64,000 nucleotides of DNA from Eledone cirrhosa (Eukaryota > Mollusca > Cephalopoda > Octopoda > Eledonidae). Below the pieces are notes generated by a model that saw only the letters and a program-made list of their open reading frames with translations, made no database searches and was not told the origin of the DNA. Numbering within the stretch: the first letter of the stretch is position 1; each line of letters starts with the position of its first letter. Of the stretch, positions 15,801-30,800 are shown piece by piece. The translations under genes and the position numbers were made by a program. The DNA is taken from assembly GCA_964016885.1 (NCBI GenBank), contig OZ024748.1, forward strand, positions 26,295,515 through 26,359,514, in the 5' to 3' direction.

Positions 15801-18800
15801 CAACTCAGACAGAAATTACACCACAACAAACAACATCTCCTGAAGAAACAACACTGTCTACTCAGGTAGAGGACATCGTAAAGGTGACAGCAACACAAGT
15901 TGCTAGCACAATGCATACATCACCTGAAACGACAGTTGTTTCATCTCCTGAACACACCTCTATAACACCTACAGATGAACTTACTAGTATTGAATATACA
16001 ACTGAGACATCAACTGAAAAACCACTACCTATAAAGACACCTACAAGCACAGCTGAAAAGATCACTGAAACTATAACAGACACAACAGCAACAACATCAC
16101 AGCTTCCTTCAACAAGTGAAATCCATATAGAAACTCCTAAATCTACTTCTGACCTGCCTCATATAACTGACATTGAAACAAGTACAGTGGAAAGAACAAC
16201 ACACGTTACAGATATTGAAACTGAACGCACAACTCAGACAGAAATTACACCACAACTAACAACATCTCCTGAAGAAACAACTCTGTCTACTCAGGTAGAG
16301 GACATCGAAAAGGTGACACCAACAACAGTTGTTTCATCTCCTGAACACACCTCTATAACACCTACAGATGAACTTACTAGTATTGAATATACAACTGAGA
16401 CATCAACTGAAAAACCACTACCTATCAAGACACCTACAAGCACAGCTGAAAAGATCACTGAAACTATAACAGACACAACAGCAACAACATCACAGCTTCC
16501 TTCAACAAGTGAAATCCATATAGAAACACATAAATCTACTTCTGAACTGCCTCATATAACAGACATTGAAACAAGTACAATGGAAAGAACAACACAAATT
16601 ACAGATATTGAAACTGAACGCACAACTCAGACAGAAATTACACCACAACTAACAACATCTCCTGAAGAAACAACTTTGTCTACTCAGGTAGAGGACATCG
16701 AAAAGGTGCCACCAACACAAGTTGCTAGTACAATGCATACATCACCTGAAACGACAGTTGTTTCATCTCCAGAACACACCTCTATAACACCTACAGATGA
16801 ACTTAGTAGTATTGAATATACAACTGTGACATCAACTGAAACACCACTACCTATAAAGACACCTACAAGCACAGCTGAAAAGATCACTGAAACTATAACA
16901 GACACAACAGCAACAACATCACAGCTTCCTTCAACAAGTGAAATCCATATAGAAACTCCTAAATCTACTTCTGAACTGCCTCATATAACTGACATTGAAA
17001 CAAGTACAGTGGAAAGAACAACACAAGTTACAGATATTGAAACTGAGCGCACAACTCGGACAGAAATTACATCACAACAAACAACATCTCCTGAAGAAAC
17101 AACACTGTCTACTCAGGTAGAGGACATCGTAAAGGTGACACCAACACAAGTTGCTAGCACAATGCATACATCACCTGAAACAACAGTTGTTTCATCTCCA
17201 GAACACACCTCTATAACACCTACACATGAACTTACTAGTATTGAATATAGAACTGAGACATCAACTGAAAAATCACTACCTACGATAACACCTACAAGCA
17301 CAGCTGAAAAGATCACTGAAACTAGAACATACACAACACCAACAACATCACAGCTTCCTTCAACAAGTGAAATCCATATAGAAACTCCTAAATCTACTTC
17401 TGAACTGCCTCATATAACAGACATTGAAACAAGTACAATGGAAAGAACAACACAAATTACAGATCTTGAAACTGAACGCACAACTCAGACAGAAATTACA
17501 CCACAACTAACAACATCTCCTGAAGAAACAACTCTGTCTACTCAGGTAGAGGACATCGAAAAGGTGACACCAACACAAGTTGCTAGCACAATGCATACAT
17601 CACCTGAAACAAAAGTTGTTTCATCTGAACACACCTCTATAACACCTACAGATGAACTTACTAGTATTGAATATAGAACTGAGACATCAACTGAAAAATC
17701 ACTACCTACGATAACACCTACAAGCACAGCAGAAAAGATCACTGAAACTAGAACAGACACAACACCAACAACATCACAGCTTCCTTCAACAAGTGAAATC
17801 CATATAGAAACTCCTAAATCTACTTCTGAACTGCCTCATATAACTGACATTGAAACAAGTACAGCGGAAAGGACAACACAAATTACAGATATTGAAACTG
17901 AACGCACAACTCAGACAGAAATTACACCACAACTAACAACATCTCCTGAAGAAACAACTCTGTCTACTCAGGTAGAGGACATCGTAAAGGTGACACCAAC
18001 ACAAATTGCTAGCACAATGGATACATCACCTGAAACAACAGTTGTTTCATCTCCAGAACACACCTCTATACCACCTACAGATGAAATTACTAGTATTGAA
18101 TATACAACTGAGACATCAACTGAAAAACCACTACCTATAAAGACACCTACAAGCACAGCAGAAAAAATCACTGAAACTAGAACAGACACAACAGCAACAA
18201 CATCACAGCTTCCTTTAACAAGTGAAATCCATATAGAAACTCCTAAATCTACTTCTGAACTGCCTCATATAACTGACATTGAAACAAGTACAGTGGAAAG
18301 AACACAAATTACAGATATTGAAACTGAACGCACAACTCAGACAGAAATTACACCACAACTAACAACATCTCCTGAAGAAACAACTCTGTCTACTCAGGTA
18401 GAGGACATCGAAAGGGTGACACCAACACAAGTTGCTAGCACAATGCATACATCACCTGAAACAACAGTTGTTTCATCTCCAGAACACACCTCTATAACAC
18501 CTACAGATGAACTTAGTAGTATTGAATATACAACTGTGACATCAACTGAAACACCACTACCTATAAAGACACCTACAAGCACAGCTGAAAAGATCACTGA
18601 AACTATAACAGACACAACAGCAACAACATCACAGCTTCCTTCAACAAGTGAAATCCATATAGAAACTCCTAAATCTAGTTCTGAACTGCCTCATATAACT
18701 GACATTGAAACAAGTACAGTGGAAAGAACAACACAAGTTACAGATATTGAAACTGAGCGCACAACTCGGACAGAAATTACATCACAACAAACAACATCTC

Positions 18801-21800
18801 CTGAAGAAACAACACTGTCTACTCAGGTAGAGGACATCGTAAAGGTGACACCAACACAAGTTGCTAGCACAATGCATACATCACCTGAAACAAAAGTTGT
18901 TTCATCTGAACACACCTCTATAACACCTACAGATGAACTTACTAGTATTGAATATAGAACTGAGACATCAACTGAAAAATCACTACCTACAATAACACCT
19001 ACAACCACAGCAGAAAAGATCACTGAAACTAGAACAAACACAACACCAACAACATCACAGCTTCCTTCAACAAGTGAAATCCATATAGAAACTCCTAAAT
19101 CTACTTCTGGACTGCCTCATATAACTGTCATTGAAACAAGTACAGTGGAAAGAACAACACAAGTTACAGATATTGAAACTGAGCGCACAACTCAGACAGA
19201 AATTACACCACAACAAACAACATCTCCTGAAGAAACAACACTGTCTACTCAAGTAGAGGACATCGTAAAGGTGACACCAACACAAGTTGCTAGCACAATG
19301 CATACATCACCTGAAACAACAGTTGTTTCATCTCCAGAACACACCTCTATAACACCTACAGATGAACTTACTAGTATTGAATATACAACTGAGACATCAA
19401 CTGAAAAACCACTACCTATAAAGACACCTACAAGCACAGCTGAAAGGATCACTGAAACTAGAACAGACACAACAGCAACAACATCACAGCTTCCTTCAAC
19501 AAGTGAAATCCATATAGAAACTCCTAAATCTACTTCTGAACTGCCTCATATAACTGACATTGAAACAAGTACAGCGGAAAGGACAACACAAATTACAGAT
19601 ATTGAAACTGAACGCACAACTCAGACAGAAATTACACCACAACTAACAACATCTCCTGAAGAAACAACTCTGTCTACTCAGGTAGAGGACATCGTAAAGG
19701 TGACACCAACACAAATTGCTAGCACAATGCATACATCACCTGAAACAACAGTTGTTTCATCTCCAGAACACACCTCTATACCACCTACAGATGAAATTAC
19801 TAGTATTGAATATACAACTGAGACATCAACTGAAAAACCACTACCTATAAAGACACCTACAAGCACAGCAGAAAAGATCACTGAAACTAGAACAGACACA
19901 ACAGCAACAACATCACAGCTTCCTTTAACAAGTGAAATCCATATAGAAACTCCTAAATCTACTTCTGAACTGCCTCATATAACTGACATTGAAACAAGTA
20001 CAGTGGAAAGAACAACACAAATTACAGATATTGAAACTGAACGCACAACTCAGACAGAAATTACACCACAACTAACAACATCTCCTGAAGAAACAACTCT
20101 GTCTACTCAGGTAGAGGACATCGAAAGGGTGACACCAACACAAGTTGCTAGCACAATGCATACATCACCTGAAACAACAGTTGTTTCATCTCCAGAACAC
20201 ACCTCTATAACACCTACAGATGAACTTAGTAGTATTGAATATACAACTGTGACATCAACTGAAACACCACTACCTATAAAGACACCTACAAGCACAGCTG
20301 AAAAGATCATTGAAACTATAACAGACACAACAGCAACAACATCACAGCTTCCTTCAACAAGTGAAATCCATATAGAAATTCCTAAATCTAGTTCTGAACT
20401 GCCTCATATAACTGACATTGAAACAAGTACAGTGGAAAGAACAACACAAGTTACAGATATTGAAACTGAGCGCACAACTCGGACAGAAATTACATCACAA
20501 CAAACAACATCTCCTGAAGAAACAACACTGTCTACTCAGGTAGAGGACATCGTAAAGGTGACACCAACACAAGTTGCTAGCACAATGCATACATCACCAG
20601 AAACAAAAGTTGTTTCATCTGAACACACCTCTATAACACCTACAGATGAACTTACTAGTATTGAATATAGAACTGAGACATCAACTGAAAAATCACTACC
20701 TACAATAACACCTACAACCACAGCAGAAAAGATCACTGAAACTAGAACAAACACAACACCAACAACATCACAGCTTCCTTCAACAAGTGAAATCCATATA
20801 GAAACTCCTAAATCTACTTCTGAACTGCCTCATATAACTGACATTGAAACAAGTACAGTGGAAAGAACAACACAAGTTACAGATATTGAAACTGAGCGCA
20901 CAACTCAGACAGAAATTACACCACAACAAACAACATCTCCTGAAGAAACAACACTGTCTACTCAGGTAGAGGACATCGTAAAGGTGACACCAACACAAGT
21001 TGCTAGCACAATGCATACATCACCTGAAACAACAGTTGTTTCATCTCCAGAACACACCTCTATAACACCTACAGATGAACTTACTAGTATTGAATATACA
21101 ACTGAGACATCAACTGAAAAACCACTACCTATAAAGACACCTACAAGCACAGCTGAAAGGATCACTGAAACTAGAACAGACACAACAGCAACAACATCAC
21201 AGCTTCCTTCAACAAGTGAAATCCATATAGAAACTCCTAAATCTACTTCTGAACTGCCTCATATAACTGACATTGAAACAAGTACAATGGAAAGAACAAC
21301 ACAAATTACAGATATTGAAACTGAACGCACAACTCAGACAGAAATTAGACCACAACTAACAACATCTCCTGAAGAAACAACTCTGTCTACTCAGGTAGAG
21401 GACATCGAAAGGGTGACACCAACACAAGTTGCTAGCACAATGCATACATCACCTGAAACAACAGTTGTTTCATCTCCAGAACACACCTCTATAACACCTA
21501 CAGATGAACTTACTAGTATTGAATATACAACTGAGACATCAACTGAAAAACCACTACCTATAAAGACACCTACAAGCACAGCAGAAAAGATCACTGAAAC
21601 TAGAACAGACACAACAGCAACAACATCACAGCTTCCTTCAACAAGTGAAATCCATATAGAAACTCCTAAATCTACATCTGAAATGCCTCATATAACTGAC
21701 ATTGAAACAAGTACAGTGGAAAGAACAACACAAGTTACAGATATTGAAACTGAGCGCACAACTCAGACAGAAATTACACCACAACAAACAACATCTCCTG

Positions 21801-24800
21801 AAGAAACAACACTGTCTACTCAGGTAGAGGACATCGTAAAGGTGACAGCAACACAAGTTGCTAGCACAATGCATACATCACCTGAAACGACAGTTGTTTC
21901 ATCTCCTGAACACACCTCTATAACACCTACAGATGAACTTACTAGTATTGAATATACAACTGAGACATCAACTGAAAAACCACTACCTATAAAGACACCT
22001 ACAAGCACAGCTGAAAAGATCACTGAAACTATAACAGACACAACAGCAACAACATCACAGCTTCCTTCAACAAGTGAAATCCATATAGAAACTCCTAAAT
22101 CTACTTCTGACCTGCCTCATATAACTGACATTGAAACAAGTACAGTGGAAAGAACAACACACGTTACAGATATTGAAACTGAACGCACAACTCAGACAGA
22201 AATTACACCACAACTAACAACATCTCCTGAAGAAACAACTCTGTCTACTCAGGTAGAGGACATCGAAAAGGTGACACCAACAACAGTTGTTTCATCTCCT
22301 GAACACACCTCTATAACACCTACAGATGAACTTACTAGTATTGAATATACAACTGAGACATCAACTGAAAAACCACTACCTATCAAGACACCTACAAGCA
22401 CAGCTGAAAAGATCACTGAAACTATAACAGACACAACAGCAACAACATCACAGCTTCCTTCAACAAGTGAAATCCATATAGAAACACATAAATCTACTTC
22501 TGAACTGCCTCATATAACAGACATTGAAACAAGTACAATGGAAAGAACAACACAAATTACAGATATTGAAACTGAACGCACAACTCAGACAGAAATTACA
22601 CCACAACTAACAACATCTCCTGAAGAAACAACTTTGTCTACTCAGGTAGAGGACATCGAAAAGGTGCCACCAACACAAGTTGCTAGTACAATGCATACAT
22701 CACCTGAAACGACAGTTGTTTCATCTCCAGAACACACCTCTATAACACCTACAGATGAACTTAGTAGTATTGAATATACAACTGTGACATCAACTGAAAC
22801 ACCACTACCTATAAAGACACCTACAAGCACAGCTGAAAAGATCACTGAAACTATAACAGACACAACAGCAACAACATCACAGCTTCCTTCAACAAGTGAA
22901 ATCCATATAGAAACTCCTAAATCTACTTCTGAACTGCCTCATATAACTGACATTGAAACAAGTACAGTGGAAAGAACAACACAAGTTACAGATATTGAAA
23001 CTGAGCGCACAACTCGGACAGAAATTACATCACAACAAACAACATCTCCTGAAGAAACAACACTGTCTACTCAGGTAGAGGACATCGTAAAGGTGACACC
23101 AACACAAGTTGCTAGCACAATGCATACATCACCTGAAACAACAGTTGTTTCATCTCCAGAACACACCTCTATAACACCTACACATGAACTTACTAGTATT
23201 GAATATAGAACTGAGACATCAACTGAAAAATCACTACCTACGATAACACCTACAAGCACAGCTGAAAAGATCACTGAAACTAGAACATACACAACACCAA
23301 CAACATCACAGCTTCCTTCAACAAGTGAAATCCATATAGAAACTCCTAAATCTACTTCTGAACTGCCTCATATAACAGACATTGAAACAAGTACAATGGA
23401 AAGAACAATACAAATTACAGATCTTGAAACTGAACGCACAACTCAGACAGAAATTACACCACAACTAACAACATCTCCTGAAGAAACAACTCTGTCTACT
23501 CAGGTAGAGGACATCGAAAAGGTGACACCAACACAAGTTGCTAGCACAATGCATACATCACCTGAAACAAAAGTTGTTTCATCTGAACACACCTCTATAA
23601 CACCTACAGATGAACTTACTAGTATTGAATATAGAACTGAGACATCAACTGAAAAATCACTACCTACGATAACACCTACAAGCACAGCAGAAAAGATCAC
23701 TGAAACTAGAACAGACACAACACCAACAACATCACAGCTTCCTTCAACAAGTGAAATCCATATAGAAACTCCTAAATCTACTTCTGAACTGCCTCATATA
23801 ACTGACATTGAAACAAGTACAGTGGAAAGAACAACACAAGTTACAGATATTGAAACTGAGCGCACAACTCAGACAGAAATTACACCACAACAAACAACAT
23901 CTCCTGAAGAAACAACACTGTCTACTCAGGTAGAGGACATCGTAAAGGTGACACCAACACAAGTTGCTAGCACAATGCATACATCACCTGAAACAACAGT
24001 TGTTTCATCTCCAGAACACACCTCTATAACACCTACAGATGAACTTACTAGTATTGAATATACAACTGAGACATCAACTGAAAAACCACTACCTATAAAT
24101 ACACCTACGAGCACAGCTGAAAAGATCACTGAAACTAGAACAGACACAACAGCAACAACATCACAGCTTCGTTCAACAAGTGAAATCCATATAGAAACTC
24201 CTAAATCTACTTCTGAACTGCCTCATATAACTGACATTGAAACAAGTACAGTGGAAAGAACAACACAAATTACAGATATTGAAATTGAACGCACAACTCA
24301 GACAGAAATTACACCACAACTAACAACATCTCCTGAAGAAACAACTCTGTCTACTCAGGTAGAGGACATCGAAAATGTGACACCAACACAAGTTGCTAGC
24401 ACAATGCATATATCACCTGAAACGACAGTTGTTTCATCTCCAGAACTCACCTCCATAACACCTACAGATGAACTTACTAGTATTGAATATACAACTGCGA
24501 CATCAACTGAAAAACCACTACCTATAAAGACACCTACAAGCACAGCTGAAAAGATCACTGAAACTATAACAGACACAACAGCAACAACATCACAGCTTCC
24601 TTCAACAAGTGAAATCCATATAGAAACTCCTAAATCTACTTCTGAACTGCCTCATATAACTGACATTGAAACAAGTACAATGGAAAGAACAACACAAATT
24701 ACAGATATTGAAACTGAACGCACAACTCAGACAGAAATTACACCACAACTAACAACATCTCCTGAAGAAACAACTCTGTCTACTCAGGTAGAGGACATCG

Positions 24801-27800
24801 AAAAGGTGACACCAACACAAGTTGCTAGCACAATGCATACATCACCTGAAACAAAAGTTGTTTCATCTCCTGAACACACCTCTATAACACTTACAGATGA
24901 ACTTACTAGTATTGAATATAGAACTGAGACATCAACTGAAAAATCACTACCTACGATAACACCTACAAGCACAGCAGAAAAGATCACTGAAACTAGAACA
25001 GACACAACACCAACAACATCATCGCTTCCTTCAACAAGTGAAATCCATATAGAAACTCCTAAATCTACTTCTGAACTGCCTCATATAACTGACATTGAAA
25101 CAAGTACAGTGGAAAGAACAACACAAATTACAGATATTGAAACTGAACGCACAACTCAGACAGAAATTACACCACAACTAACAACATCTCCTGAAGAAAC
25201 AACTCTGTCTACTCAGGTAGAGGACATCGAAAGGGTGACACCAACACAAGTTGCTAGCACAATGCATACATCACCTGAAACAACAGTTGTTTCATCTCCA
25301 GAATACACCTCTATAACACCTACAGATGAACTTACTAGTATTGAATATACAACTGAGACATCAACTGAAAAACCACTACCTATAAAGACACCTACAAGCA
25401 CAGCTGAAAAGATCACTGAAACTATAACAGACACAACAGCAACAACAACACAGCTTCCTTCAACAAGTGAAATCCATATAGAAACTCCTAAATCTACTTC
25501 TGAACTGCCTCATATAACTGACATTGAAACAAGTACAGTGGAAAGAACAACACAAGTTACAGATATTGAAACTGAGCGCACAACTCAGACAGAAATTACA
25601 CCACAACAAACAACATCTCCTGAAGAAACAACACTGTCTACTCAGGTAGAGGACATCGTAAAGGTGACACCAACACAAGTTGCTAGCACAATGCATACAT
25701 CACCTGAAACAACAGTTGTTTCATCTGAACACACCTCTATAACACCTACAGATGAACTTACTAGTATTGAATATAGAACTGAGACATCAACTGAAAAATC
25801 ACTACCTACGATAACACCTACAAGCACAGCAGAAAAGATCACTGAAACTAGAACAGACACAACACCAACAACATCACAGCTTCCTTCAACAAGTGAAATC
25901 CATATAGAAACTCCTAAATCTACTTCTGAACTGCCTCATATAACTGACATTGAAACAAGTACAGTGGAAAGAACAACACAAGTTACAGATATTGAAACTG
26001 AGCGCACAACTCAGACAGAAATTACACCACAACAAACAACATCTCCTGAAGAAACAACACTGTCTACTCAGGTAGAGGACATCGTAAAGGTGACACCAAC
26101 ACAAGTTGCTAGCACAATGCATACATCACCTGAAACAACAGTTGTTTCATCTCCAGAACACACCTCTATAACACCTACAGATGAACTTACTAGTATTGAA
26201 TATACAACTGAGACATCAACTGAAAAACCACTACCTATAAAGACACCTACAAGCACAGCTGAAAAGATCACTGAAACTAGAACAGACACAACAGCAACAA
26301 CATCACAGCTTCCTTCAACAAGTGAAATCCATATAGAAACTCCTAAATCTACTTCTGAACTGCCTCATATAACTGACATTGAAACAAGTACAATGGAAAG
26401 AACAACACAAATTACAGATATTGAAACTGAACGAACAACTCAGACAGAAATTACACCACAACTAACAACATCTCCTGAAGAAACAACTCTGTCTACTCGG
26501 GTAGAGGACATTGAAAAGGTGACACCAACACAAGTTGCTAGCACAATGCATACATCACCTGAAACAACAGTTGTTTCGTCTCGAGAACACACCTCTATAA
26601 CACCTACACATGAACTTACTAGTATTGAATATACAACTGAGACATCAACTGAAAAACCACTACCTATAAAGACACCTACAAGCACAGCTGAAAAGATCAC
26701 TGAAACTAGAACAGACACAACAGCAACAACATCACAGCTTCCTTCAACAAGTGAAATCCATATAGAAACTCCTAAATCTACTTCTGAACTGCCTCATATA
26801 ACTGACATTGAAACAAGTATAGTGGAAAGAACAACACAAATTACAGATATTGAAACTGAACGCACAACTCAGACAGAACTTACACCACAACTAACAACAT
26901 CTCCTGAAGAAACAACTCTGTCTACTCAGGTAGAGGACATTGAAAAGGTGACACCAACACAAGTTGCTAGCACAATGCATATATCACCTGAAACAACAGT
27001 TGTTTCATCTCCAGAACACACCTCTATAACACCTACAGATGAACTTACTAGTATTGAATATACAACTGAGACATCAACTGAAAAATCACTACCTACGATA
27101 ACACCTACAAGCACAGCTGAAAATATCACTGAAACTATAACAGACACAACAGCAACAACATCACAGCTTCCTTCAACAAGTGAAATCCATATAGAAACTC
27201 CTAAATCTACTTCTGAACTGCCTCATATAACTGACATTGAAACAAGTACAGTGGAAAGAACAACACAAGTTACAGATATTGAAACTGAACGCACAACTCA
27301 GACAGAAATTACACCACAACTAACAACATCTCCTGAAGAAACAACTCTGTCTACTCAGGTAGAGGACATCGAAAAGGTGACACCAACACAAGTTGCTAGC
27401 ACAATGCATACATCACCTGAAACAAAAGTTGTTTCATCTGAACACACCTCTATAACACCTACAGATGAACTTACTAGTATTGAATATAGAACTGAGACAT
27501 CAACTGAAAAATCACTACCTACGATAACACCTACAAGCACAGCAGAAAAGATCACTGAAACTAGAACAGACACAACACCAACAACATCACAGCTTCCTTC
27601 AACAAGTGAAATCCATATAGAAACTCCTAAATCTACTTCTGAACTGCCTCATATAACTGACATTGAAACAAGTACAGTGGAAAGAACAAGACAAGTTACA
27701 GATATTGAAACTGAGCGCACAACTCAGACAGAAATTACACCACAACAAACAACATCTCCTGAAGAAACAACACTGTCTACTCAGGTAGAGGACATCGTAA

Positions 27801-30800
27801 AGGTGACACCAACACAAGTTGCTAGCACAATGCATACATCACCTGAAACAACAGTTGTTTCATCTCCAGAACACACCTCTATAACACCTACAGATGAACT
27901 AACCAGTATTGAATATACAACTGAGACATCAACTGAAAAACCACTACCTATAAAGACACCTACAAGCACAGCTGAAAAGATCACTGAAACTAGAACAGAC
28001 ACAACAGCAACAACTTCACAGCTTCCTTCAACAAGTGAAATCCATATAGAAACTCCTAAATCTACTTCTGAACTGCCTCATATAACTGACATTGAAACAA
28101 GTACAGTGGAAAGAACAACACAAATTACAGATATTGAAATTGAACGCACAACTCAGACGGAAATTACACCACAACTAACAACATCTCCTGAAGAAACAAC
28201 TCTGTCTACTCAGGTAGAGGACATCGAAAAGGTGACACCAACACAAGTTGCTAGCACAATGCATATATCACCTGAAACGACAGTTGTTTCATCTCCAGAA
28301 CTCACCTCCATAACACCTACAGATGAACTTACTAGTATTGAATATACAACTGCGACATCAACTGAAAAACCACTACCTATAAAGACACCTACAAGCACAG
28401 CTGAAAAGATCACTGAAACTATAACAGACACAACAGCAACAACATCACAGCTTCCTTCAACAAGTGAAATCCATATAGAAACTCATAAATCTACTTCTGA
28501 ACTGCCTCATATAACAGACATTGAAACAAGTACAATGGAAAGAACAACACAAATTACAGATATTGAAACTGAACGCACAACTCAGACAGAAATTACACCA
28601 CAACTAACAACATCTCCTGAAGAAACAACTCTGTCTACTCAGGTAGAGGACATCGAAAAGGTGACACCAACACAAGTTGCTAGCACAATGCATACATCAC
28701 CTGAAACAAAAGTTGTTTCATCTGAACACACCTCTATAACACCTACAGATGAACTTACTAGTATTGAATATAGAACTGAGACATCAACTGAAAAATCACT
28801 ACCTACGATAACACCTACAAGCACAGCAGAAAAGATCACTGAAACTAGAACAGACACAACACCAACAACATCACAGCTTCCTTCAACAAGTGAAATCCAT
28901 ATAGAAACTCCTAAATCTACTTCTGAACTGCCTCATATAACTGACATTGAAACAAGTACAGTGGAAAGAACAACACAAGTTACAGATATTGAAACTGAGC
29001 GCACAACTCAGACAGAAATTACACCACAACAAACAACATCTCCTGAAGAAACAACACTGTCTACTCAGGTAGAGGACATCGTAAAGGTGACACCAACACA
29101 AGTTGCTAGCACAATGCATACATCACCTGAAACAAAAGTTGTTTCATCTCGAGAACACACCTCTATAACACCTACAGATGAACTTACTAGTATTGAATAT
29201 ACAACTGAGACATCAACTGAAAAACCACTACCTATAAAGACACCTACAAGCACAGCAGAAAAGATCACTGAAACTAGAACAGACACAACAGCAACAACAT
29301 CACAGCTTCCTTCAACAAGTGAAATCCATATAGAAATTCCTAAATCTACTTCTGAACTGCCTCATATAACTGACATTGAAACTAGTACAGTGGAAAGAAC
29401 AACACAAATTACAGATATTGAAACTGAACGCACAACTCAGACAGAAATTACACCACAACTAACAACATCTCCTGAAGAAACAACTCTGTCTACTCAGGTA
29501 GAGGACATCGAAAAGGTGACACCAACACAAGTTGCTAGCACAATGCATATATCACCTGAAACGACAGTTGTTTCATCTCCAGAACTCACCTCCATAACAC
29601 CTACAGATGAACTTACTAGTATTGAATATACAACTGCGACATCAACTGAAAAACCACTACCTAGAAAGACACCTACAAGCACAGCTGAAAAGATCACTGA
29701 AACTATAACAGACACAACAGCAACAACATCGCAGCTTCCTTCAACAAGTGAAATCCATATAGAAACTCATAAATCTACTTCTGAACTGCCTCATATAACA
29801 GACATTGAAACAAGTACAATGGAAAGAACAACACAAATTACAGATATTGAAACTGAACGCACAACTCAGACAGAAATTACACCACAACTAACAACATCTC
29901 CTGAAGAAACAACTCTGTCTACTCAGGTAGAGGACATCGAAAAGGTGACACCAACACAAGTTGCTAGCACAATGCATACATCACCTGAAACAACAGTTGT
30001 TTCATCTCCAGAACACACCTCTATAACACCTACAGATGAACTTACTAGTATTGTATATACAACTGAGACATCAACTGAAAAACCACTACCTATAAAGACA
30101 CCTACAAGCACAGCAGAAAAGATCACTGAAACTAGAACAGACACAACAGCAACAACATCACAGCTTCCTTCAACAAGTGAAATCCATATAGAAACTCCTA
30201 AATCTACTTCTGAACTGCCTCATATAACTGACATTGAATCAAGTACAGTGGAAAGAACAACACAAATTACAGATATTGAAACTGAACGCACAACTCAGAC
30301 AGAAATTACACCACAACTAACAACATCTCCTGAAGAAACAACTCTGTCTACTCAGGTAGAGGACATTGAAAAGGTGACACCAACACAAGTTGCTAGCACA
30401 ATGCATACATCACCTGAAACGACAGATGTTTCATCTCCAGAACACACCTCTATAACACCTACAGATGAACTTACTAGTATTGAATATACAACTGAGACAT
30501 CAACTGAAAAACCACTACCTATCAAGACACCTACAAGCACAGCAGAAAAGATCACTGAAACTATAACAGACACAGCAGCAACAACATCACAGCTTCCTTC
30601 AACAAGTGAAATCCATATAGAAACTCCTAAATCTACTTCTGAACTGCCTCATATAACAGACATTGAAACAAGTACAATGGAAAGAACAACACAAATTACA
30701 GATATTGAAACTGAACGCACAACTCAGACAGAAATTACACCACAACTAACAACATCTCCTGAAGAAACAACTCTGTCTACTCAGATAGAGGACATCAAAA

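Larger units (their letters stand above)
11825..17782 (+). repeat. 5,958-bp higher-order repeat, copy 1 (14 units)
   Basis: This 14-unit block (nine units of 429, four of 426 and one of 393 bp) is followed immediately by a nearly identical copy. The left match limit is set by a mismatch at 11824/17782. The true join lies anywhere in the 82 bp 17783-17864, where all three junction sequences agree. The differences I could find from copy 2 are 12062 C/G (His to Asp), 13795 C/T (synonymous) and 17451 C/T (Thr to Ile). Confidence 0.93.
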
